From positions 17,373,261-17,437,260 of the forward strand of contig OY755181.1 of assembly GCA_963576735.1 (NCBI GenBank): 64,000 nt of DNA, read 5' to 3'. The position numbers were made by a program, and so were the translations under genes. The notes under the pieces are model-generated. The model made no database searches, had not been told where the DNA came from, and saw nothing but the letters and a program-made list of their open reading frames with translations. Positions 59,101-64,000 of the stretch are shown here, in pieces. Source of the DNA: Bedellia somnulentella (Eukaryota; Arthropoda; Insecta; Lepidoptera; Bedelliidae). How positions within the stretch are numbered: the stretch's first letter is position 1; each line of letters opens with the position of its first letter.

Positions 59101-61033
59101 AAATGAAAGTTGTAAACTTTACCCTAGCTTGCAAGGATATTGCAGGCTTACGAATAAGATAAAAAAGCATAATAAATAGAGAGGCACAATGGGCTTAATC
59201 CAGCGAGTATTAAGTCTATGATATTTAATGGCTGTATGGATTGTTAAGTTCCTGACCCAAAAAGTTAATTGTTGCATGTGCAGTTGTCACTAGTAGTTGT
59301 CGCGTAAAATAATCGTCCAAAAATCGGCTTAGGTAGGCATCTCTTACTAATACATACATATACTCACGCCATTATTTTCCATTGGGATAGCCAGAGACTA
59401 TTGATCTCTACTTGCACGATCCTGCACAACCTCTCTAGCTTCGTTTATATCCTTTTAAATTTTTTTTGTTCATGAAAACCTCATGTGGGGATTATTACTA
59501 ATAAATAAAGAATAAATAAAGGAAAGAAAAATTTCGACACAGGCGGGATTCGAACCCGCGACCTCGGGTATACGCCCCCGTGACACGGTAGCTCAATTGG
59601 CAAGAGCGACGGGGGCGTATACCCGAGGTCACGGGTTCGAATCCCGCCTGTGTCGAAATTTGCCTTTCCTGTATTTATTCGTTTATATCCATCAATCTTT
59701 TCATACATGCTCTTTTACTCTTCTTACTTCGGACGACTGCTTTTTGAGCACACTCGCTATTTGGTCCGGGTTTGTTCTCCGTGGTCGTCCTCTACTCACA
59801 TTTCCTTCCACGACCACGTGGCCGACTGGATGGATAGGTGAATAGCTTCTTGGTCCGGAGGTTGCGGGTTCCATCCCCTCTGAGACCAACATTTATGTGA
59901 TGAGCATAAATGATTGTTTCTTAGTCTTGGGTGTTATTTATATGTGTCTTTTATAATATTAAATGTATCGTTGAGTTAGTATCCCATAGTACAAGTTTAA
60001 CTTAATTTGGGGCTAACTTGATCTGTGTCTACTGTGTCCGTATATTTATACTTATATATTTTACATAACATAAACGTTCACGCCATTTATCCCCGAAGTG
60101 GTTCGCAGAGGTACCAATACTTCTGGACATCACGTGACAGCGCCACCTAGTGTTTTTATTTTAATATATATATTTTAACCTCTTACTAATCTTGTTTTTC
60201 AGAGCCATGGCGGTATGCTTGACGCTGATGCTGGGCCGTGGCAGCGCCATCGTCGGCATCAATCTGCTCAAGTATCTGCTGGTCAACAACTGCCCGTCTT
60301 CCTTTTATGTCTTCTCTTCCATCACACTGTGTAAGTCTCTCAGTTTATTTGATTTATGTTTTATTGAAAATCTTGATTTTTGGCAGTTTTAGTAGCTGTA
60401 CTATACGAGTAGTACAACGTTATAATGTTGGCAGAAATTCATCAATTTCGAAACAAAGGTTTTCCATGAGAATTTGACGTTTTTTGTGTCGGTTTCAGAC
60501 AGGGCAATATTGTGTACCTAAGCTATATCTGGTGGAGAGCGGAAAGGAACCGTGATAGCTCAGTGGGTAGAACTCCGCTTTCGTGCAGACGATGAGTGTT
60601 CAAATACCGGTTCGGGCCTTCACAAATTTGTCTTTTCTAAAGTCATATGTGCGGTTAATTTATCATGGTTGATAACGGTGAGGGAAAAGACCGTGAGGAT
60701 ACTCATATGGCTAAGTTGTATTTAGTCATGTAAAATTGTATTCCTACCAAATCGGCGATAAGCCAGTCCCCTATCACGTGAGTACAAGTCCAAGCAAAAC
60801 TCGGATACTCTGAACACTAGATGACAATGTCATGTGATGTCCAGAAGTATTAGTACCTCTGCATACACCTTCGGGGATGTCCAGCGTGAACAGTTGAGAG
60901 CGTAAAGGAGTCATAACCAATAGTATACCAGTTATTAAAATTGCATCTCTTTTTTTCAGTTTGTGGTGTTGTTGCTTGCTTCTTGCCTCCAGATGAAAGA
61001 AAAAAGAAAACCAACGAAATAGGAAGTAAATAA
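35078..61033 (+). CDS. MFS transporter, SV2 / organic-cation-transporter-like, complete, 11 exons
   Basis: Predicted 12-TM membrane transporter of 502 residues. Exons: 35078-35129, 44250-44411, 44854-45016, 45342-45463, 46224-46468, 47983-48134, 53041-53170, 54401-54535, 58332-58477, 60203-60330, 60960-61033; all junctions are GT-AG and keep phase (1509 nt in total). Seen: short cytosolic N-terminus; MFS signature GYLADTRGRRK (81-91) after TM2; SWRLLG then ESPKYLL (214-220) after TM6, typical of SV2/OCT relatives; an extracellular loop with C328, an NTT sequon at 336 and C346; a second signature LLDRIGRKR (373-381); a lysine-rich tail. Substrate unknown. Related insect genes are often annotated as synaptic vesicle glycoprotein 2B-like. 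Introns hold a Ty3/gypsy element, Helitrons and many SINEs, yet no exon is damaged. Confidence 0.92.
35743..36228 (-). repeat. 3' LTR of the Ty3/gypsy element
   Basis: 486 bp, no difference seen from the other LTR. TATCGATA motifs at 35851-35858 and 35865-35872. Confidence 0.96.
36231..36241 (-). other. Polypurine tract of the Ty3/gypsy element
   Basis: Minus strand AAGGAGGGGGT directly before the 3' LTR (two bases between), overlapping the end of pol; primes plus-strand DNA synthesis. Confidence 0.85.
36245..39931 (-). CDS. pol: Pol polyprotein (protease, RT, RNase H, integrase)
   Basis: Open for 1,228 codons; real translation should enter from gag at 39829-39835. Residue numbers are of this frame: aspartic protease DTGAS at 81-85; reverse transcriptase with YLDD at 497-500; RNase H D644, E687, D712; integrase zinc finger H879, H886, C916, C919; catalytic triad D948, D1008, E1044; a C-terminal WEGPY motif near 1181. 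No stop or frameshift damages it, so the copy is probably competent. Stop at 36245-36247 lies within the polypurine region; there is no room for env. Confidence 0.96.
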   Translation of the reverse strand: MLWLREKGPFEIKLPAEEGRKEAGRGFCRKRPGKRALARTGGQVLAREEKAPTMTISQACNGNSLVILGCVNDQDCKMTLDTGASRTVINPALVKAANIKYSRDTKCRLLSASGQRIPVLGELSVRMMVGETSYTHQVIVAEIMDECILGLDFMKKYNCRIDITRGIFKCGQEEIFILGGPVGEVTCLKTINIPARSQKLVPVMLPVDSEKKRHRCVLIEETGKNGPRKFLTARTLVTSNKTAIVKVVNLDQEDVQLKRGEVVGQCEEVVWMRSCHSPNGKVKVKVDNSTVTDLLSEIQDDLSYLERIKVKQLLVKYADIFSNAEGDLGRTSLVQHRIDTGDEIPIRQRARRIPIAKEKEVEELLEDMKKKKVISPSSSPWCSPVVLVKKKDGSTRFCVDYRQLNNVTKKDSYPLPRIDDTLDTLSGMKWFSTLDCKSGYWQVEIHPTDKEKTAFSTGKGLWQFNVMPFGLCNAPATFERLMECALAGLVGEACLVYLDDVVIIGKSFQDHLKNLEQVFQKIRGANLKLNPKKCRLFRTSVNYLGHVISREGIQTDPEKVEAVQKWPTPKDKTDVRAFLGLCSYYRRFVKGFSEIAKPLHRLTEDKKTFSWDDECELSFNELKKRLCETPILGYPQPEGQYIVDSDASNMAIGGVLSQIQGDKEVVIGYFSKSLSKAERNYCVTRKELLAVVKTLQHFYKYLIGRPFKLRTDHAALKWLLQFKNPEGQVARWIEQLQEYDFSIEHRSGKSHGNADALSRRPCPEDCKHCRKQESKEEVVKVTRICPLDGWETEAMQKAQEEDENLRPIMKWKKEKHDQPAWSEVASTGVSTKAYWAQWNSLVLINGLLYRRWEKPNGKEEHLQLVVPRAKVKDVLRETHDGVSGGHLGVNRTLQKVRAKFYWLHCRDDVQDWCRKCTTCAAVKGPQTRSRGGLRLYNVGAPWERIAVDVAGPFPQSESGNKYFMVVMDYFTKWPEVFAIPNQEAITVATKLVEEVICRFGVPLEIHSDQGRNFESQVFQEVCKLLGMHKTRTTPYHPQSDGMVERFNQTLERQLAKMVEKHQKDWDKHIPLFLLSYRSAVHESTKETPAFVNFGRELRLPVDLLTGGSPDEPQSVTEYVSDLRERMQDVHSLVRENGLHASEKMKTRYDRKANTPRFEEGMLVWLHNPTRQKGKSPKLQNRWEGPYKVVTRINDVTYRIQRQPRGAWKIVHIDRLAKYHGSNNTRDEY
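39820..41094 (-). CDS. gag: Gag polyprotein of the Ty3/gypsy element
   Basis: First ATG at 41094 (a second at 41085); the reading frame is also open upstream to a TTG at 41118, which is not preferred. About 424 residues. The N-terminal third is low-complexity and charged, then a long coiled coil containing a duplicated 11-residue unit (KNIHSEVQ core) produced by a tandem DNA repeat near 40,790-40,850, then a capsid-like region (FKDLLDALESRYGERH). It ends with one CCHC zinc knuckle, CYGCGKRGHLRLSC, just before the frameshift site. Role: packaging of element RNA in virus-like particles. Confidence 0.93.
   Translation of the reverse strand: MPVMPKEDGREGVKTRAQKAAEGEQLSEMSSSVTNPRSDIPEETSAVTNAPSTSTAPAAATNTDLTMIVEMFQSMREAQQSIQDVVKNIHSEVQDVKKNIHSEVQGVVKQEVRELREEQQTKFSQVLTAVNEVSGRVVTVEKDVEQMKEQVTTIEKDIDDMKTDFRGMEKRVLQLESRPVKVVSGENVVAVHGPRVKVPPYDGTTSWSAYRHQFQTVAAANGWTDEQCLTALTVALRGQALSVIEALPTPSGGFKDLLDALESRYGERHLEHVFRAQLRDRVQRSGEGLQQWALEIEKLVRKAYPSVDPKTVEMNLVQAFVDGIRDIEVRTAVRLQHHTSLKDALANALEVEACRQDTRQTHRLREIAEANEDVKVIKAPVGRSTGPICYGCGKRGHLRLSCPLRKEEKRQAEASAANVQGNEH
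39829..39835 (-). promoter_or_regulatory. -1 ribosomal frameshift heptamer GGGAAAC (gag to pol)
   Basis: On the minus strand gag reads CAG GGA AAC GAG CAT TAG; the heptamer G GGA AAC fits X XXY YYZ and sits 6 nt before the gag stop. Slipping back one base gives GGG AAA in the pol frame, which is open from there on. Confidence 0.8.
41103..41117 (-). other. Primer-binding site of the Ty3/gypsy element
   Basis: Two bases after the 5' LTR the minus strand reads TGGTGACAGAAGTGG; the leading TGG matches a tRNA 3' CCA end. The first seven bases fit several tRNAs; I could not assign the primer tRNA. Confidence 0.6.
41120..41605 (-). repeat. 5' LTR of the Ty3/gypsy element
   Basis: Begins TG and ends CA when read on the minus strand (TGTTACGACATC to GGTACGTAACA). 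Holds a CATATATAAAG TATA-like box near 41427-41437 and two TATCGATA motifs at 41228-41235 and 41242-41249. Confidence 0.96.
41736..41984 (+). repeat. SINE-A full length
   Basis: In transporter intron 1, about 130 bp from the Ty3/gypsy element. Confidence 0.92.
42237..42789. repeat. SINE-A (minus) between two ~152-bp direct repeats
   Basis: SINE-A 42389-42637. Flanks 42237-42388 and 42637-42789 are about 95% alike and derive from a decayed SINE-C body (GAACATCTTGAGGAAACTCA). Confidence 0.85.
43069..43302 (+). repeat. SINE-A
   Basis: GCCGTGTAGTGCCGGC subfamily; lost about 15 bp around GGCGATGCGG. Confidence 0.88.
43756..44147 (-). repeat. SINE-C remnant and SINE-A full copy
   Basis: 43756-43868 is a strongly decayed SINE-C 3' part; 43894-44147 is a clean SINE-A. 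Confidence 0.75.
44250..44411 (+). CDS. Transporter exon 2 (TM1-TM2)
   Basis: Acceptor CTTCAG, donor GTACGT. Encodes GFGKFNIIMLL through AAGLPIV: TM1, a small loop with one cysteine, and the start of TM2. Confidence 0.95.
44560..44705 (-). repeat. SINE-A, decayed
   Basis: In intron 2: CAAGTGGGGAAAGGATTGCA, GTAATGGGGTAGTG. Confidence 0.6.
44854..45016 (+). CDS. Transporter exon 3 (MFS signature)
   Basis: Acceptor TTGCAG, donor GTAAGT. Encodes GYLADTRGRRK, the conserved loop 2-3 motif, then TM3 and the start of TM4. Confidence 0.96.
45342..45463 (+). CDS. Transporter exon 4 (TM4-TM5)
   Basis: Acceptor TTCTAG, donor GTAAGT. Encodes LSECTPQARRSLAI, the loop 4-5 motif (E-x6-R) common to this branch, and TM5. 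Confidence 0.94.
45940..46133 (+). repeat. SINE-C, decayed
   Basis: GAGGAAAACATCATGAGGAA to CCACCCCTTAGGG and CGTAAACGT. Confidence 0.55.
46224..46468 (+). CDS. Transporter exon 5 (TM5-TM6 and ESPKYLL)
   Basis: Acceptor TTTCAG, donor GTAAGT. Encodes the end of TM5, NSWRLLG, TM6 and ESPKYLL, then a charged stretch that starts the large central cytosolic loop. Confidence 0.95.
46620..46986 (-). repeat. SINE-C full length
   Basis: In intron 5; ACATAACATAAACGTTCACG to the head at GGGCTATCACGG. Confidence 0.92.
47068..47350 (-). pseudogene. LINE-L C-terminal coding end and 3' tail
   Basis: Frame 47104-47349 reads MDDSKLVKEIYRANVEG, RGRPRRTHLDQIENVLKKAG and ends SAYPNGN-stop; 20 nt later the TATGTA tail begins. 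Best-preserved LINE-L piece in the window; the element is an RTE-like or related non-LTR type (clade not proven). The 5' part is absent. Confidence 0.75.
47366..47520 (+). repeat. SINE-A with internal deletion
   Basis: Head joined directly to CCCATCACCAACAATTATTT, about 95 bp missing. Confidence 0.75.
47778..47963. repeat. SINE-B locus abutting transporter exon 6
   Basis: Minus-strand 3' end (47778 onward) joined to a plus-strand copy with full head; ends in TTTATTCTTTATT about 20 bp before exon 6, so its pyrimidine-rich tail extends the 3' splice region. Confidence 0.85.
47983..48134 (+). CDS. Transporter exon 6 (central loop to TM7)
   Basis: Acceptor TTTCAG at 47981-47982, donor GTAAGT. 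Encodes the rest of the cytosolic loop and TM7 (LILSLLFVGVYV). A SINE-B insertion ends about 20 bp before the exon. Confidence 0.92.
48256..49320. repeat. SINE-A (minus), LINE-L tail (plus), SINE-A (plus), SINE-A part (minus)
   Basis: 48256-48503, 48670-48765, 48822-49070 and 49197-49320; all in intron 6. Confidence 0.82.
49536..49755 (-). repeat. SINE-B copy, full length
   Basis: Complete minus-strand copy from 3' end (TTTTTTGACATAAATTCC) through the tRNA-like head to the 5' leader ACACTACTTGAACGTG. A useful reference for the undimerised form. Confidence 0.85.
49885..50727. repeat. SINE-A (minus), SINE-A (plus), SINE-C 3' part (plus)
   Basis: 49885-50120, 50178-50430 and 50494-50727. The SINE-C is 5'-truncated at AACATCGTGAGG. 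Confidence 0.9.
51121..51353. repeat. SINE-A with inverted 5' half (twin-priming form)
   Basis: 3' half on minus strand 51121-51238, 5' half on plus strand 51239-51353, about 14 nt missing at the join; flanks 51108-51120 and 51354-51366 agree in 11 of 13. Confidence 0.8.
51372..51805 (-). repeat. Two SINE-A copies in tandem
   Basis: 51372-51545 decayed and lacking the head; 51557-51805 full length. Confidence 0.85.
51954..52903 (-). mobile_element. Helitron, non-autonomous, 950 bp
   Basis: Reverse-oriented relative of 55294-57735: begins TCTACACTTATAATAAATC at 52903 and ends CTAG at 51954. Lies in intron 6 and retains the empty Transib site (about 52165). Confidence 0.75.
53041..53170 (+). 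CDS. Transporter exon 7 (extracellular loop 7-8)
   Basis: Acceptor TTGCAG, donor GTAATA. Encodes NPYIIWLPT, then a polar loop with C328 and the NTT sequon at 336. Confidence 0.92.
53192..53380 (+). repeat. SINE-D copy
   Basis: TAGCTGAGTGGTTAAG, GGGTTCGAACCCCGCTGG, ATTTATGTGATGAGC. Begins 22 bp after the exon 7 donor. Looks like a serine-type tRNA head but lacks a foldable anticodon arm. Confidence 0.75.
53385..54020. other. Intron 7, AT-rich, nothing recognised
   Basis: Several A-runs and (AAAT)n near 54011. No coding signal. Confidence 0.5.
54026..54265 (-). repeat. SINE-A full length (intron 7)
   Basis: Head at 54265, about 135 bp before exon 8. Confidence 0.9.
54401..54535 (+). CDS. Transporter exon 8 (TM8 and second signature)
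   Basis: Acceptor TTCCAG, donor GTTGGT. Begins PNSCVLN (C346), then TM8 and LLDRIGRKR, the C-half copy of the MFS loop motif. Exact multiple of three, 45 codons, so skipping it would stay in frame. Confidence 0.94.
54566..55050 (-). repeat. SINE-A full copy and a decayed SINE-A (intron 8)
   Basis: 54566-54811 is clean and starts 31 bp after the exon 8 donor; 54897-55050 is decayed. Confidence 0.85.
56196..56375 (-). repeat. SINE-E, short retroposon
   Basis: Minus strand ends TATGCCTACCCTGCATGGAA then GGGCGTGAGTGTATTTATTT, the same tail plan as LINE-L; inside the Transib-like element. Confidence 0.5.
56591..57264 (-). CDS. N-terminal Transib-like protein, 141 aa, two exons
   Basis: Exon 1 57246-57264 (MDLQVK, donor GTATGT), exon 2 56591-56997 (acceptor CCAG after a T-rich tract), stop TAA. 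The middle is helical (residues 20-80). Near the C-terminus there is GRP at 110-112 followed by F116, S120 and a KTKRRR run, resembling the GGRPR nonamer-binding region of RAG1 and the N-terminus of Transib transposases. Catalytic residues are missing because the protein ends at 141 residues. Probably a truncated transposase that could bind the ends; could also be a dead remnant. Confidence 0.65.
57359..57367 (-). promoter_or_regulatory. TATA box of the Transib-like gene
   Basis: Minus strand TATAAATAG about 95 bp before the ATG at 57264, inside the element. Confidence 0.5.
57906..58263 (-). repeat. SINE-C full length
   Basis: Ends about 70 bp before exon 9. Confidence 0.92.
58332..58477 (+). 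CDS. Transporter exon 9 (TM9-TM10)
   Basis: Acceptor TTTCAG, donor GTAAGT. Encodes two hydrophobic segments and ends in DFYPTHLR, the conserved loop 10-11 motif. Confidence 0.94.
58540..58983. repeat. SINE-A decayed (plus) and SINE-A (minus)
   Basis: 58540-58720 and 58740-58983 in intron 9. Confidence 0.82.
59350..59830 (-). repeat. LINE-L end interrupted by SINE-B dimer 3
   Basis: 59350-59452 and 59678-59830 join into one LINE-L C-terminal segment (RGRPRR, NPDQI readable on the minus strand). Confidence 0.8.
59453..59677. repeat. SINE-B inverted dimer 3
   Basis: Minus-strand arm ending at 59581, then a plus-strand copy from its first head base; arms agree over about 66 bp with four differences. 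Exact 13-bp TTCGTTTATATCC (59440-59452, 59678-59690) inside a LINE-L tail. Confidence 0.9.
59822..60060 (+). repeat. SINE-D, near full length
   Basis: Head from GTGGCCGACTGGATGG, B-box GGTTCCATCCCC, 3' end TTTGGGGCTAACTTGATCTG. Confidence 0.75.
60064..60160 (-). repeat. SINE-C 3' fragment
   Basis: Ends 42 bp before the exon 10 acceptor. Confidence 0.8.
60203..60330 (+). CDS. Transporter exon 10 (TM11-TM12)
   Basis: Acceptor TTTCAG, donor GTAAGT. Starts AMAVCLTLMLGRGSAIVG (R-A-x-A after the split arginine, GRxG in TM11), as in SV2-like proteins. Confidence 0.95.
60549..60897 (+). repeat. SINE-C, moderately diverged
   Basis: TAGCTCAGTGGGTAGAACTC head to CAGCGTGAACAG; in intron 10. Confidence 0.85.
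60960..61033 (+). CDS. Transporter exon 11 (C-terminus and stop)
   Basis: Acceptor TTTCAG; encodes the end of TM12, CFLPPDERKKK and a short polar tail with stop TAA at 61031-61033. No canonical AATAAA is seen before a SINE-C copy; the first candidate is at 61866-61871. Confidence 0.9.
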
Positions 61034-61395
61034 ATAATCATAGGTTAGGATTCCGCCATGTGTCCAAAGAGTAAATTAATAGGGAATTCAATATCGAAAT
61101 GAGTTACTGTACTGTACGACTTAGCTATGCGATCGCCATATTAAGTATTTCTTTAATTATTGTATTAGTTTTTATTGACTTTTTTTAACAGTCTCTTGGG
61201 TTCGATCTTAGTTAAAAAAACATAGATTTTAAGTAATTTATTCTCGAAATATTTATTTAAATTATTTTTTTATCTCATGATTATCAATTTCTTTGCTGTT
61301 GATTATTTTATTGATTGCGAATAATACAAAAAAATACAACGGACCTAATCAAGCAGATAATTTTAATATCTTCTGAGATTATAAATCTATGCGAC

Positions 61396-61762
61396 ATGAT
61401 AGTCCAGTGGATAGAACACCCGCCCGAAAAACAGAAGGGCGTGAGTTCCAATCCTGGGACGGGCCTACACCAATTTGTCTTTTCTAAAGTCATATGTGTG
61501 GTTAATTTATCATGGTTGCTAACGGTGAGGGAAAACATCGTGAGGAAACCCACATGGCTGAGTTGTACTTAGTCATGTGACGGTGTATTCGTACAAAACG
61601 GCGATAGGCCTGCCCCATATCACGTGAGTACACTGTCTAAGCAAAACGTGGGTACCTTCTCTGGACACTAGATGGCGCTTGCCATGTGAGTTCAGGAGTA
61701 TTGGTACCTCTGCCAACCCCTTCGGGGATAAACGGCGTGAACGTTTATGTTATGTTATGTAT
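61396..61762 (+). repeat. SINE-C full length
   Basis: Downstream of the transporter stop; CATGATAGTCCAGTGGATAG to (TTATG)n. Confidence 0.92.
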
Positions 61763-61769
61763 TATAAAT

Positions 61770-62240
61770 CTAGACGTTATTTAATATTCCATATTACACA
61801 CTTGTAAAAATACTATCCAATACTAAGAAAAAAAAAACACCTGAACATATAAAATTTAAGTTAATAATAAAATTTGTTAGTCATATAATGAATGAATGAA
61901 TGAATGAATTATAATATATAATGAATGAAATGAATTTATCAGTATATACTATTCAGTTAATTAATTAATAAGTTTTTTGTTAATATAAATAATAAATAAA
62001 GTTATAGTTTGTTTTATTGTGATTGAATACCTTTTAGTATGTCTTTTATTGATTAAATAAAAGTTAAAAAAAAATTACTCGACTGAAAGGAAAGCATCGT
62101 GTTTTTGGCGTTTATCTTTAGTTAAAAATGAATGTTATATTATTATCACCTCACATCTCCCAAACCGCGGAACTCACTGGTTTACTATCGATTTATCTTT
62201 ACATAAGTCTCAGTAAAGAAGTTTCCTACAGTTATACCAA
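61770..62240. other. AT-rich spacer after the transporter gene
   Basis: (GAAT)n microsatellite at about 61889-61910, several AATAAA motifs (61866, 61990, 62055) that could serve as poly(A) signals. Confidence 0.4.
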
Positions 62241-62251
62241 AGATAATATAA

Positions 62252-62337
62252 GCTGTGTAGTGTCGGATTAGAATAGCACTACCCCATTTCTTCCGGTGGG
62301 TGTACGTAAGAGGCGACTAACGGACTTGGGGCTTGGA
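62252..62337 (+). repeat. SINE-A head fragment
   Basis: GCTGTGTAGTGTCGGATTAG to GACTTGGGGCTT. Confidence 0.8.
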
Positions 62338-62384
62338 TTTGTCTATTCAAATATTCAATATACAAACAATGTACGCACGACAAA

Positions 62385-62910
62385 AATCTAGGTAGATGAG
62401 TAAAAAGTAAGTAAGATAAATCAAGAATAAAAGAGAAAGCATGAAAAGAATGATCGAGGTCAACAAAGCTTGAGAGCTTGCCCAGGATCGTACAAAGTGG
62501 GGACCGATAGTCTCTGCCTACCCCAAGGGGAACTAACGGCGTGAGTAAGATAAATGCCAACAATAAAAAACTTAATATGAGACATATACAACATACATAT
62601 ACACCGGAGGCAAAAAAATAATAATAATTAACCTTTTTAAAAAAGTACGATACGAGTTAAAATTCGATCCGTAAATAGAAATATAATACAATACTAACTA
62701 ACTGCTATAAACACACGTACAAAATATAATCAAGCCATTTGTTCCTATTGGGAACGGCAAACACTATGGATCACCATATATATATATATATATATGCCTT
62801 AATTTTACCATCCTTTCCCACTCAACTTTCAAATATTGAAATATTGCCCTTGAATTTTATAATTCTGCCTTCTTGCTACCCCGTTGGGATTAATAGCCGT
62901 CATGATAAAT
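62385..62910. repeat. LINE-L end (plus), LINE-L scrap (minus), SINE-A 3' part (plus)
   Basis: 62385-62548 ends GGGGAACTAACGGCGTGAGT; 62710-62785 is a minus scrap with an (AT)n run; 62800-62905 is a decayed SINE-A. Confidence 0.65.
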
Positions 62911-63104
62911 ATCCTTTGTTAATAACTCTGTGAAATAAAGGTAGTAGTTCAAAATGTCTCATTTCGACATATTCCAAATCTACCCACAAATATTAACCTT
63001 CAGCGCAATTCCGAAAAAATGTTCTTTTGCATTCATCATTGACCGTAGGCCTACGCGTTCAATAATGTTCCTCCATAAAACATAATTAATTAAATGAAAA
63101 TATC

Positions 63105-63207
63105 ATGTATACATTAAAAAGTGTCACGTTAACCTTTGTGTATGTGGTTTTAATTTGTCCGCTTAATTTTGTGGTTTATGGAAATAATAGACATGTGATT
63201 CCTGATG
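63105..63207 (+). CDS. Possible first exon of a secreted protein
   Basis: ATG at 63105, 34 codons plus 1 nt, ending at a strong GTAAGT donor. The peptide is a good signal sequence (VTLTFVYVVLICPLNFVVYG) followed by a polar NNRHVIPD. The surrounding 200 bp are not repeat-like. No further exon is inside the window before 64000, so the family cannot be named; a chance signal-like ORF remains possible. Confidence 0.45.
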
Positions 63208-63271
63208 GTAAGTAACCTCAATTTAAAAATTACTAAAATGTTTTCATCAAATTTCTTTTTATAACCAATGT

Positions 63272-63850
63272 GCCGTGTAGTGTCGGCTTAGAATATCATT
63301 GTCCTATTTATCATAGGATATAGGGTAGCGACTAGCGAGATAGGGTATCGGGTCTTTGGGAGTGTGATTCTGCCTTTTTTGAGGTTATGTCTGTCAATTT
63401 AGTTAGGGAATCCTCAATATTATATGAGACTCTTGTGTATATTTTATAAATTAATCTGCAAAGAAAACAACAATAAAAACAATACTTTGATGCATATACT
63501 CGCATGTGGCATGTTCGATGAAGCACTTGTGCAACTTTATTAGTTGAAAATTAGGTGACAAGATATAACAAGCTGGTGGTATTTTCGGATGATGATCACG
63601 GAAGATACATTCAGATCAAATAGAGAATTTGTTTGAAAAAACAGTCGTCCGAAGTGTGAAGAATGAAATGGCATGTACGAAAAGATTGATGAATGAAAAA
63701 GAAGCTCGAGATGTTACTCAGGATCCTGCAAAGAGGTGATGGCTGTTACCTTGAGACATTCAAACTTAGAAACTGTGTAGGCTTAGAATATCACTAATGT
63801 CTCTGATTGTGTGAGTTGTCGAAGGTGACTAAGGGATCTCGAGGTTACAA
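63272..63850 (+). repeat. Decayed SINE-A heads and LINE-L scrap
   Basis: 63272-63345 and 63771-63850 resemble SINE-A heads; 63590-63740 resembles the LINE-L C-terminal region. Confidence 0.5.
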
Positions 63851-64000
63851 GTTGTTGGTGAGTAACATTGTTGAAATGGAAACATTTTAACAACAATCTT
63901 CAAGTTAAGCTATTCATATTTTTGGTGTAAGCCCATTTTATGCCTTTATTTTAAACTTTCACCTCAGAAATTCCGTAAGCAGCTGATTTAAAATTTTCGA

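Overview
The window looks like nuclear DNA of an insect, most likely a moth or butterfly. The evidence is AT-rich sequence, split genes with GT-AG introns, and a very heavy load of SINEs, Helitrons, non-LTR elements, a Transib-type DNA transposon and an intact Ty3/gypsy element. Only two host genes can be followed across several exons. Both were read exon by exon with a continuous reading phase. Nothing prokaryotic is present.

Layout. An alpha-carbonic anhydrase gene runs on the minus strand (first coding exon 18720-18762, sixth exon 3577-3689). Its last exon or exons lie beyond the left edge. A 12-TM major facilitator (SV2/organic-cation-transporter-like) gene runs on the plus strand in 11 coding exons from 35078 to 61033 and gives a complete 502-residue protein. 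A possible first exon of a third, secreted protein starts at 63105. The 16 kb between the two main genes contains a two-copy tandem segmental duplication (about 24.08-30.1 kb and 30.1-34.14 kb) that carries retroelement fossils.

Mobile DNA. I use local names. SINE-A is about 250 bp, with head GCYGTGTAGTGTCGGCTTAG and a (GTAT)n tail, and has more than 50 full or partial copies. SINE-B has a tRNA-like head, and most copies carry an inverted second copy at the 5' side. SINE-C and SINE-D are tRNA-derived, and SINE-E is a single short one. LINE-L is represented by 3' ends coding a C-terminus that finishes just before its tail. LINE-L, SINE-A, SINE-C and SINE-E share the same 3' hairpin plus CGTGA/TATGT tail, so one reverse transcriptase probably mobilises them all. 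In addition there are a Jockey/CR1-like LINE fragment, two PD-(D/E)xK-like retroelement fragments, three Helitrons, an 870-bp MITE with an 8-bp target duplication, a full Ty3/gypsy element with identical 486-bp LTRs in transporter intron 1, and a 1,476-bp Transib-like element nested inside a Helitron in intron 8.

Most striking are the Transib-like element, whose termini have the layout of a V(D)J 23-RSS and which encodes only an N-terminal DNA-binding-like protein; the SINE-B inverted dimers with 13-bp target duplications; and the 3' tail shared by a LINE and three SINE families.
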